Assembly (NCBI GenBank): GCA_036172665.1
Contig: CM069871.1
Coordinates: forward strand, 56,852,713-56,916,712
Source: Prosopocoilus inquinatus
Taxonomy: Eukaryota; Arthropoda; Insecta; Coleoptera; Lucanidae
Direction of reading: 5' to 3'
DNA length: 64,000 bases
The position numbers and the translations under genes were made by a program. Below the pieces are notes generated by a model. It was not told the DNA's origin, searched no databases, and saw nothing but the letters and a program-made list of their open reading frames with translations. Of this stretch, positions 1 to 9,284 are shown piece after piece (within the stretch, counting starts at the first letter, position 1; every line of letters starts with the position of its first letter).

Positions 1-1140
1 TAAAAATAACATTCACATGCTAGCAGTAGATAGATAGACGTGTTTTCAGTGGTCTGTTGCACGTACCTACTTTGTGAAATTAGATTCCCGCGTACACTTT
101 GAACTTAATTAACTTCTCTTGTTAAAACAGAGAAATCCTTATGTAATTTAATTCTTAACATTTTTCTTTGCAATTGTAATTAGAAGAAACGACTTATTTT
201 AAACAATTAAATTTTATTAATCACATCGTCAGCCCAATAATAAAATCAAACTTCCTGATCGGAAAATAAGAACACTTTAATGAGAGGCAAAAATAACGTT
301 CGCTCGGCAATAAATAGTCTCATTTTGTTGAACGCCGTATTAGTATTCATAAAAGCCGGTAAACATTCGGTGATCGGAAACGTATTGGATTCGATTGAGA
401 AATGTCCGGAATTTCCCGGACTGCGGTAAGAAACGAATTCTTTTTTTATCTCGTACTAAAGTATTTTATTTTTTCATATTCCACCTAGACACATCACGAG
501 CAAGAATCGCAATAAAATAACCTGATTTATAGTGTCTTAAAATTTATGTTGTACCTATGCACTTTAATACAAAAATATATGATACTGGAAGGAGTTGTAA
601 ACAATTTTTAATATGTTTATTGTACATAAATCACATTTGGAATGCAAGCGGTAACTTAAATGCGAAATACAACGTGACACGACCGGAAACATCGTCGAGA
701 CTGTTCAGGAAGTCACAATTAACTTAATTTGAAATTTATGCAGTTCCTGATGGCCAACGGAAAAATGTTTATGGATATCCAATTGAATTATGCATAAGTT
801 GTTTAAATTTCTGAAAATGAATAGGATTTGTTTTGCAACCTTTATGGAGCTGCAGTCATTTCTCGGCACGTGTTTATTTTAAAATGCATTAGTAGAATAA
901 ATAAACAAACAAAGACATAAGTTTCAATTACGCTGATGTTATGGCTTATAGCATCTCGTATACGAAAGGTACAATTCGTTTACAAAGTGATGATAAAAAT
1001 TTCGAAGGAACAAAAATTCATTAAGAGCACTTTTCGAGTCACTATAAGTTTGTCTATGATAAAGAATAAAATAATGTTTGGTTGTCTTTAAAATCACTCA
1101 ATAATCAATGTTTCGTTATTTTAATCAAATACTTTATTTT
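1..1140. other. Gene-free AT-rich DNA
   Basis: No recognisable protein, RNA gene or repeat is visible. A 49-codon ATG-to-TAA frame at 281-429 on the plus strand is richer in CpG than its surroundings, and its last codons overlap a GTAAGA that could be a splice donor, so a small exon is conceivable. Nothing in its residues is familiar and I do not call it a gene. Confidence 0.5.
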
Positions 1141-1178
1141 CTTATAGTTCTTGCTCGTTGATAATTGCAGAATTGATA

Positions 1179-1550
1179 TGAAAAAAAAAACTTTATGTTG
1201 TAGTTATTTATTTTAGAAGTTTAGAATTTAAGAAAGTTTATGCATTCTCGAGGTATCTCTGAAGCACTAGCATATTTGTTTACGTTATTAGTTTGGTAAT
1301 ATGATATGGATCGTGTTTAGTCTTGGCAGCGAAGAAACGGTAGAGACGGCAGTCTCCCGAGGGTTACCGCGTAGGGTACTCGTCTTTATGTGTACGGGCT
1401 CACGAAGAGGTGGTTAAAATGTGTAGTGGATATTGGACTGGTACGGAGTGGTGCTTGACACTCACGGAGTCGGTGCATCAACTGATTCTGAGAACGAATG
1501 CTCGGAAGGCAAGGTATGCTAATATTCATCGGGAGGAGTGGGTTTTCTGT
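1179..1550 (+). repeat. Dispersed repeat, copy A (internally deleted)
   Basis: Begins with an A-run followed by CTTTATGTTGTAG and is almost identical to 1690-2518. It matches the longer copy up to the word GTGTAGTGGAT (about 1430), then jumps straight to the part that begins at about 2398 in the longer copy, so roughly 455 bp are missing. A TTGGCAGCGAAG word just inside both copies resembles a primer-binding site, so an LTR-retrotransposon leader or gag fragment is possible, but no protein similarity supports this. Family unassigned. Confidence 0.75.
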
Positions 1551-1689
1551 CCGCAAGAAGTGCATTTTAGGTGCGCAGTACTGTAAGTACACCATGTTAA
1601 AAATGTATGTAAATAAAGACTTTCAAAGAAATTACTATAATTATTTAATTCAATCAGTTTGAAATTTTTAATTATATTTAGTGGCCCAT
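1551..1689 (-). repeat. Fragment of the 9.4-10.4 kb foldback arm
   Basis: This 139-bp piece is about 90 percent or more alike, by eye, to the inner part of both arms of the foldback at 9363-10372. It shares the words AAATAAAGACTTTCAAAG and ATTTAGTGGCCCATG. It sits exactly between repeat copies A and B, so the duplicated family and the foldback family have been joined here. Confidence 0.7.
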
Positions 1690-2518
1690 GAAAAAAAAAA
1701 ACTTTATGTTGTAGTTATTTATTTTAGAAGTTTAGAATTTAAGAAAGTTTATGCATTCTCGAGGTATCTCTGAAGCACTAGCATATTTGTTTACGTTATT
1801 AGTTTGGTAATATGATATGGATCGTGTTTAGTCTTGGCAGCGAAGAAACGGTAGAGACGGCAGTCTCCCGAGGGTTACCGCGTAGGGTACTCGTCTTTAT
1901 GTGTACGGGCTCACGAAGAGGTGGTTAAAATGTGTAGTGGATCTTTGATAAGGGCTGTCCACGAAATATTAGCCTTGAGGAGGCGATCATTTATTAGAGA
2001 TGTTTATGTGGTGGCCACGGTGTGGGGCCGGGCATTAACTAGAGGGTGTCTGCAGAATATGACCTGAGATGGTATGTTCTGGCAGAAGTGTTAGGACGGT
2101 ACTTTCTCACGATTGACAATGCGGTTTGAGGGTCATGAGTCATGAGTTGCGGAGGTATTCTGGTAGCAGAATATTGCCCGGGACGCGATCTGGGACGTTG
2201 GCCAGAGAATGCTACTGTGCACCAGCATACGGTATCGGGGCCCTTGCTGCGGCGTGCAAGCAGCGCCGATGAAGAGCACGGTACCGGCAAAGCAATTAGC
2301 TGTATTCTGCATTCATTGTGAGTGGGAATTCGGTTGATTGCATTCCTGACCAGGTGATGACATTGAGCTATCCAGAAAGGTCTGAAATGACGATGTTATT
2401 GGACCGGTACGGAGTGGTGCTTGACACTCACGGAGTCGGTGCATCAACTGATTCTGAGAACGAATGCTCGGAAGGCAAGGTACGCTAATATTCATCGGGA
2501 GGAGTGGGTTTTCTGTCC
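1690..2518 (+). repeat. Dispersed repeat, copy B (longer copy)
   Basis: Full-length partner of copy A. The first 250 bp and the last 120 bp match copy A nearly base for base; the middle (about 1943-2397) is present only here. It is GC-richer than its surroundings. Minus-strand and plus-strand frames through it are short and unlike any family I know. Sequence after 2518 may continue the same element up to a GGTAAGTGG word near 2660, which could be a splice donor. Confidence 0.7.
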
Positions 2519-3690
2519 ATAGGCGAATGTGGGGGGTAATGCATGCGAAGATAAGAAGTCAACGTGCGAGGATGACTTCCCAAGTGTCCAATATCATCAT
2601 GAGGGAGCTACAGCTTCTAAATTCTCCGCTGGAGCAGGTGGGGCCGGGAAAACGGCCCCGGTAAGTGGAATGTTCCATTTTACTGAATATATACTCGTAA
2701 AGAGTTACTTATAATTTGCATGGTCCTTATCAAATTGGAATGCGATGCCCGGAAGCTAAGACGTTTACCTTCAGCGCCTGTAGCGGTCAGGGAAGCGAGA
2801 AAGAAAGAAAGAACATTAGAAATGAGAGACCTAACCAATGGTGAGTGAATGTTTATTGTAACTCCGTCCTCAGATAGTATTGTTTGTCTATAATATTTAA
2901 ACAAAAAAATCTAGCCAACATTTAGAACAAGCTGAAAATATAATTTTCATTTACATTTACCTTAGCGTTACGCAAAACAGATTGTTTGTTTCATCAACAA
3001 TTTGTTTCGGGAAACGTCAAGATAAAAAAAAAAACATATTTCCAACTTGTTCTGAAGTCTACTCTTTTTCTCATATCAATTGTAGCTTTATAATATTCGC
3101 AGTTTTGGAATAATACAATCAAAATAATTTAATTTTTGTATACAAATTTATATCCATATTTATATTTATATTTAATTCAGCTGTTAATGATCTCATCATA
3201 TTCCGTAATACTTCATTAAGTAACCGATGATAAAATAAAAGCAAACTGAACGTACTCTATTTTATAACACTTTACTACTTCCTGCGTTAAACTAAACATT
3301 TTGTATAATCGTGACGTAACAATGCACGTCAAAATATTTTGTTCACAACTAATAGAAATACCAACTGCATATATTCGTATTAAAAAAAGTCCTTAGTTTT
3401 CCAACAATACATAATATTTTGTTCACTTTATTTTAAAGTATATGTTTTTGTTTAGGTTTGTTATGTACGGAAGATGTAATCGGAATTCAAATTTTCTAAA
3501 ATGTTAAATTTAACACCGCTTTACTTGCTACGTTCAGATTTTTTTTGCAGTGCGTGTTCTTTCATTTTTCACTCAATTTGCTTGTTTTAAACGTAAGTTT
3601 ATGTAATTCCTGAATTAAATAACCTTTTACCTAATAGCAGAAGAAGTCGATGTGTCTTAGATTACTATAAAAATAAAGGAATTTCGAACG
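2519..3690. other. No gene seen
   Basis: From 2519 to about 2680 the GC-richer composition of the preceding repeat continues; short open frames there have no recognisable domain. From 2700 to 3690 the sequence is AT-rich with no coding or repeat signal that I can see. Confidence 0.5.
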
Positions 3691-3696
3691 TCTATA

Positions 3697-4136
3697 CAGG
3701 AAAGGGCAAAACATGGAACCGGCTTAATATTTCGAAAACTGTTTGACGTATATTTTTAAAATTTGGTATGTGATTTAGAGTCAATAAGACCTACTTTACC
3801 AATTTGTTTCAATTGTTTATCTGCTCTTATTTCTGAGATCCAACGTCTATTTGATTTGTTTTAAGTGTCAACCTGCTGATTTCTTTCCTGTATCTGTATT
3901 TAATAGCTCGTTTAATTCTCTGAACGAATACACAAAAATATTTATCTATTACATAAGAAAATTTTTTAGAAAATAACGTTTGATGAAAAACTTAAGAAAA
4001 ATGGTCTAATGTTTGATATTCGACAAAAATATTAGTTTTAACAAAAAAACCAGAAGGTCACAAGATTATGGGTTGTTTTTAAAATAGAACTAATGCAAAC
4101 TTCAATAAAAGTTGTTTTAAAAATATGAAAACAAAT
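3697..4136 (+). repeat. Half-unit of a TA-flanked foldback family
   Basis: Begins TA|CAGGAAAGGGCAAAA and matches the following element (from 4139) along its length, including the words GGAACCGGCTTAATATTTCG and TCTATTACATAAGAAAATTTT. Each unit begins directly after a TA dinucleotide. It is a direct copy lying immediately upstream of the complete element, so the locus is a direct repeat followed by an inverted repeat. Confidence 0.75.
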
Positions 4137-4138
4137 TA

Positions 4139-4799
4139 CAGGGAAGGACAAAAGCATGGAACCGGCTTAATATTTCGAAAACTGTTTGACGTATCGATTT
4201 GAAATTTAGAGTGTGATTCAGAGTCAATAGGACCTACATTACCAATTTATTTCAATTGTTTATCTGCTCTTGTTTCTGAAATTTTTTAATCACAACCTAC
4301 TGATTTTTTTCCTTTGTTTAATAGCTCGTTTCATTCTCTAAACGACCACATAAGAACATTTATCTATTACATAAGAAAATTTTCGAGAAAAAAGCGTTTG
4401 AATGAAAAAGTTAGGAAAAATGGTTTATTGTCTGATATTCGACAAAAATTATAGTTTTAACAAAAAAACTGGAAGACCACAAGATTATGGACTGATTTTA
4501 AGATAGAACTAAAGAAAATTTTAACAAAAATTGCCTTAAATGCCAATGCCAATAGATAAATATTTTTATGTAGTCGTTTGAAAAATTAAACGAACTATTA
4601 AATAGAGGAGAAAAATCAGTAGGTTGTCATTTAGAAAAAATCAAGTAGGCATTTGACCTCAGAAAGAAGAGCAGATAAACAATTGAAACAAATTGGTAAT
4701 GCAGGTCCTATTGATTCTGAATCACACACCAAATTTCAAATAGATACGTCAAACAGTTTTCGGAATATTCAGCCGATTCCATACTTTTGCCCTTCCCTG
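4139..4799. mobile_element. MITE with long terminal inverted repeats (about 250 bp)
   Basis: The left end CAGGGAAGGACAAAAGCATGG is mirrored by a right end whose complement reads CAGGGAAGGGCAAAAGTATGG. The arms run inward for about 250 bp (4139 to about 4400 and about 4546 to 4799) with scattered differences. TA lies at both outer edges (4137-4138 and 4800-4801), as expected for a Tc1/mariner-type target duplication. No transposase frame is present, so any movement would have depended on an enzyme supplied elsewhere. The superfamily is inferred from the TA target only. Confidence 0.75.
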
Positions 4800-4800
4800 T

Positions 4801-4850
4801 ATGTTGGATATGTTTCAACCTTAAAATAAGGCCATCTTCAGCAATACAAG
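4801..4850 (-). ncRNA. Hammerhead-like motif, PLE type, degenerate
   Basis: On the minus strand the order is CUGAAGA (complement of 4835-4841), a weak stem II made of GGCC and GGTT, then GAAACAUAUC with a possible cleavage site after the last C. A short stem I of C-G, A-U, A-U pairs can form, with one mismatch. The layout matches the small-stem-III hammerheads known from Penelope-like elements. The weak stem II and the unpaired base next to the core suggest low or no activity. It directly precedes a PLE coding fragment that lies on the opposite strand. Confidence 0.45.
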
Positions 4851-4869
4851 ACAACAAAAATCACATAAT

Positions 4870-5139
4870 CTGACTCCATATTTGTTAATCACCCAATCTT
4901 TTCTTCTCACGATTTGGATCCTAACATTAAATGTCAAATCTCTCTATAATTTCAAAAAAAGTAATTTACTTAACATAGCCGAAAATTTAGAAATATTTTT
5001 ACATAAAAACAATAGAAACTTTAACATTCTAAACGATCAATTGATTGGACCTCGGGAGGAGTTCTTTAGGAACATTAACTGGAAGAATTTTTTGTTTATT
5101 AGGTTTAATATTTCATGTCAATTTACCGCCAATTCTTAA
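4870..5139 (+). pseudogene. Penelope-like element, C-terminal fragment
   Basis: The translated frame resembles the end of the GIY-YIG endonuclease domain of the PLE fragment at 21300-21728. It shares the blocks LNIAE-LEIFL, LNDQ and INW in the same order and spacing. The catalytic GIY and YIG motifs lie upstream in the family and are absent here, so this is a 5'-truncated remnant without endonuclease function. A hammerhead-like motif sits 20 bp upstream on the other strand. The similarity to 21300 is clear by eye; a host gene is very unlikely. Confidence 0.65.
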
Positions 5140-5586
5140 ATTTTGTCCGCCATTTTGCTCCGCATTGCACTGTTCATGTTATGTAAAAATTTCAGATTTT
5201 TCCTCAATGGGGCCTTACTGTTTGTTACGTCCCCGTATACGTCGATTTTAACAGTTTTTAGCGTATTTTAACCAATCAATGTTGTGTTAATTAAACACTC
5301 AGGTGTGTACCTAAGGCATATATAAAAAAAATACTTTCTGTGTACTCATCCACTTCTGCTATTATGTTATTGGTTACTAACATCTTGTATGGATATTCTT
5401 ATTAAAACTTTTTACCTTATTTTTGAATATTTCAAGTTTCTCACACATGCGAGTATTAGGTTAGGTAATTTATTGAAAACTTTAACTCCTAGAAACTCCT
5501 AGAACAGTAATCGTGTTTCCGAATTTTGAGGTTTTGTATTTTGTGCAACGCACAATAATTCTCGTATAGTTCTTGTTCATGAGAAT

Positions 5587-5769
5587 TGCAGAAAGATATG
5601 AAACAAATAAAAACACTTTAGAAAACAAGCTAAACATGTAATTTATTACCTTACTTAAACTTTAGCTCGTTTTCTAAAGCTTTTTTTTTCTTAAGTAAGG
5701 TAATAATTACCTAAATTAAACTTTAGCTCGTTTTCTAAAGTGTTTTTATTTGTTTCGTATCTTTCTGCA
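5587..5769. repeat. Long hairpin with nested inner hairpin
   Basis: The left end TGCAGAAAGATATGAAAC is mirrored at 5769 with one change, and the arms continue through AAATAAAAACACTTTAGAAAAC and its complement, about 46 bp in all. Inside, ATTACCTTACTTAA and its complement form a second hairpin, and a TTTAGCTCGTTTTCTAAAG block occurs twice in the same direction. About 45 bp around the left end also resemble 1143-1190, so this belongs to a dispersed repeat. Confidence 0.7.
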
Positions 5770-6760
5770 TAATAATTCTTTAGCGCGGGTGTCATATCCA
5801 TGACAGTCAAAGTGCTTGATCAATTTTTTTTTTTGCCGTATTAAAATTAGGGATTTAAGTCTAAATAAAGAAGGGAAAGTTAAAATACCCTCCGTTATGA
5901 AAGTAGGTTTGCTGACTCTCTGAATCTTAAGTTAAATATTAGACGAATTATTCTTCTTTGAGCAACAAATAGTCTGTGACTGTTCCAGGTATGGCTCCAG
6001 ATTATTACATTGTACGCTAAGATACTATGTACACTAATGCTTAAAAGTTTCGAAATGAAAAGCAATAAAATCGTTCGAATTTGAACCTTATTGAAACGGG
6101 CCTAATATATTTGGAACCTTAAGGAACAGAGACACTTTCTCCGCACCCCGATAGGAGGGTTGTTTACTTAGGTCCTATTAAACCCCGGCCGGTGCAGATG
6201 TTTATAGTTTGTTGAATTTCGTTGCCAGTATTTGGTTCCGAGTATTTATTGAGGCGACGCGCGGTTGCGAACGCGGACGCGGTGGCGAATTTGTTTGTTC
6301 TCTTTTGCTTTAACTTAAAAATTGAACAAAAAATGTTTTTTTTTTTAATTAGAATATTTTATATTGTTAAATAACAGGATTTCAGATCATATTTTAAAGA
6401 CATATAAATGTTAAATTGCTATAAAGGATCGACGATATTAATTAATCTGAAAAATTATAATTATACCAAATTTCTGCCTTTATACACTTCTGGTTTGTTT
6501 GACTTCACAAAAATTTTATTCGTTTGTAGTTTGTGTATGTTTTTCTGTGGATTCTAAAATTTTCATTACGAGAAATACATAAATAGATTTTTAGTAAATA
6601 TGAAATACAGGGTGATTTATTAGCTCACCGACAAGCTTTGCCATACGGAAAGCTCACATAATTTTAAGAAAATAATAACAATTAGGACATATGTTTGATT
6701 TTATTTATTTTTAAGTAAATAGAAGACCTCACAATTTTGATTCTAGTTATTTTGTCCCGT
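5770..6760. other. No gene seen
   Basis: AT-rich, apart from a short CpG-rich patch at about 6245-6290. A CAGGGTGATTTATTAGC word at about 6609 is a common terminus of insect DNA transposons, but I could not find a matching inverted end. Confidence 0.4.
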
Positions 6761-6762
6761 TC

Positions 6763-6807
6763 CTCTGTACAGCTGTTTCAGTCCTATTTGGGGCTTCGTC
6801 AGCAGAA
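6763..6807 (-). ncRNA. Hammerhead ribozyme candidate, type I
   Basis: Read on the minus strand: TTCTG, CUGACGA core, stem II AGCCC/GGACT with one mismatch and an AAATA-type loop, GAAA core, C-AGCU-G mini stem III, UA cleavage site, then CAGAG. Stem I (TTCTG with CAGAG) has four Watson-Crick pairs and one G-U. All invariant core positions are present. The extended stem I seen in the 29-kb copy is not conserved. It belongs to the same family as the copies at 20417, 29078, 30795 and 31675. Confidence 0.65.
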
Positions 6808-7516
6808 GCGATCGCAGGATGACGCTATTTAAGCGGTTTCTATTATGCTATTTAAGCATTTCCGTTATGTTTTACATTTTTTCACGTCATCATTATTTTA
6901 TAAATGTTAATATATTGATATTTTCAATTCAATTTTATCATACACGTCTTATTCACATGTCAAGAAACCTATTCATGTAAAATATTTTCGACATCAAGAA
7001 AAATTATGTTTCATTTTACCGAACCTCTGTTTTATGATACCCTTTTGTTCTTTGTGATAAAGAGATATCACATATAAAAACCTATGACTTTTATGCTGTT
7101 ATGTTTTTCTGCGGATCCTAAAATGAAGCATCTATACATATCGTGACTTATTTTATTAACTCTAAACATAAAAGGTAAATATTCCCAGGTTCAGTTATAA
7201 AAAAAAAACATGTCAATGCATGGCAGAATATGCAAACAAGTTTCAATAAAACAAATATGATGTTAATGTCAGTTATGAATGTCATGAATTATGTCTGAAA
7301 TATTTAAAAAAATACTATGAAAGAATTTGATAATCGTTTGGCATTAGTATTTAAAACGTGAAGGACATTTGAAACAGTTAAAATGTTTTTACTAAAAATA
7401 AGTGTTATTATTTTTTCTAAAATTGACCATAGGGATATTTACATGGCATGTTCAGAGTAAAAAAAACTCATGGTATAGGATGCACAATATATGCACAATA
7501 TACACAATATATGTAT

Positions 7517-7832
7517 GTTCTCAATAATAGAGTCTACTAATTTATTATTGAGAAATATGTCACAGTATTATTGGGCCGGTTTTTTTTTGTAAATATATAC
7601 GTGAATTATTGTTTTGTCAATTTTTACTTTAGTTTTGTTTTTACTTGTAATAAGTTTTTCGTTGTTCTCAATAATAAAGTCTACTAATTTATTATTGAGA
7701 AATATGTCACAGTACTATTGGGCAGGTTTTTTTTTGTCGTAAATATATACTTTAATTATTGTTTTGTTAATTTTTACTTTAGTTTTGTTTTTACTTGTAA
7801 TAAGTTTTTCGTTGTTCTCAATAATAAAGTCT
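7517..7832 (+). repeat. Tandem duplication, 147-150 bp unit
   Basis: Two near-identical units (7517-7663 and 7664-7813) are followed by the first 19 bp of a third (7814-7832). Each unit starts with GTTCTCAATAATA and contains CTCAATAATA and its complement TATTATTGAG about 12 bases apart, so each can form a 10-bp hairpin. Differences are few, so the duplication is fairly recent. An open frame across it on the plus strand has low-complexity residues and is not credible as a gene. Confidence 0.85.
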
Positions 7833-8905
7833 TAAATACGTTTTCCAGTGTATTCTTTTTTATACAGGTATTATATAATATTGTAAGAATTTACAGTGAA
7901 ATAAATTTAAAATAACTTAATTTCATTTAAATAATAAGTTTACTGATGATACTTATTGATCGAATAATTAACTCATTAAAATTATTCAGAATCATACAAA
8001 TTTAGGAAACTTAACAAATATAGTATTAAACTCCTAGAATATAGAATGATATGTGTAATACTTAAAAATTGCAATACTTGCGTTAAAAATAATATACATA
8101 TTTCATTCTACGCCACAGAGGAAAAAATAATATTCTTCTTTTTAGTTTCTTCTCAAATCTGACATCAGTAAAATAAGTTGAAAAGTTCATCCACAAAGTT
8201 TGGCAAGTTTTCATTAATCTAGAAGTTAAGAGAAAATGATTAAATCGTATAACATTTATTTTGTAAAAATATGTGAATGATTTTTGAGTATTTGAAAAAA
8301 TATATAGAATGAGCTAGATTATTTAAATTTGTTTCTTATTATAATAATATAAATGCTAAGAAGTTCTGCTCATCAAAGCTATTAATTAGTTGCAAAACAT
8401 ATGTGTATTTAATGAAACTAGAAAGTTAAATTTAATTAACGAAAAATAACAGATTTTATTTTATTGACTTATTTAATTTCAATTGCCAAAGTTTCAGAAA
8501 TTTTAATTTCATAATGCACACATTATTTACTACACATGTTATAATATTTAGAAAATAAATTTTGTTAAATTTCTTATCCATCCAACTACAATGAAAGTCT
8601 TTCTAGCAGATTATTCAAGTTGGTTGAATAAGTTCGCATCTGTGTTAAATCGCTGTGTTTGCGATGACCGGTTTTATTATCGGGGTAGCAGGTACGGTTG
8701 TAAAAGCTATAAGGTTCATAATTGCAAAGCATAAAATTTCTTACTGCCAGTGGCATGTCTCGTACTCCGGAAACTTTATAGCAGAAGTGTACCACTGCAT
8801 AATACACTACGCTTTTAATAAATTTTAATTTGTTTGTCAACATGTTTTTTAAATGACGTACGCATGCGAAGTACGACCTGTTCTTGCGCTTACATACACA
8901 ATTCA
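7833..8905. other. No gene seen
   Basis: Very AT-rich. A short minus-strand frame at 8586-8843 has no recognisable motif. No repeat boundaries seen. Confidence 0.45.
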
Positions 8906-9220
8906 GTCTATTTTATAGTACTGATATGGACTTGATACGTAACAATTATTGGTGAATAGATAAAACAGCGACATCCTACGATCGCTTTTTGACCTGACAT
9001 TGGAGTAGGATAACAATTAACAATCATTGTTATGAATTAAGTGATCTTGTAAAATCGGTATTCTGTAAACACTTTTGTAACAATTTGCAATCCATATCGA
9101 GTGTGATATCGACTTAATAATATGCATATCTCTTCAATTGGCGGTCGGCAATCGACTTAAATTGTTATGAGGACCGTATCAATTGACATGCATATCAATG
9201 TTACAAAATAGCCCTGAATT
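8906..9220. mobile_element. MITE, copy 1, with a nested insert
   Basis: Homologous to 11415-11678 over its whole length, sharing the words GGTATTCTGTAAACA, TTGGCGGT and GCAATCGACTT. The ends read TCTATTTTATAGTACTGATATGG and the complement GGGCTATTTTGTAACATTGATATG, an imperfect terminal inverted repeat. About 80 bp at 8951-9029 are absent from the other copy. Part of that insert (8954-9011) matches segment A of the hammerhead repeat at 28.7 kb. No transposase is present; superfamily unknown. Confidence 0.7.
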
Positions 9221-9284
9221 TATGTGTTTGTCCCAAGTCAATCTCTCATTAGTGTACATTCCGAGAAATAGTGTGGATTGCTCA

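Noticed and set aside
281..429. 49-codon plus-strand frame with a possible splice donor
   Set aside because: CpG-rich and open, but its residues match nothing I know, and one short frame is weak evidence in a TE-rich window.
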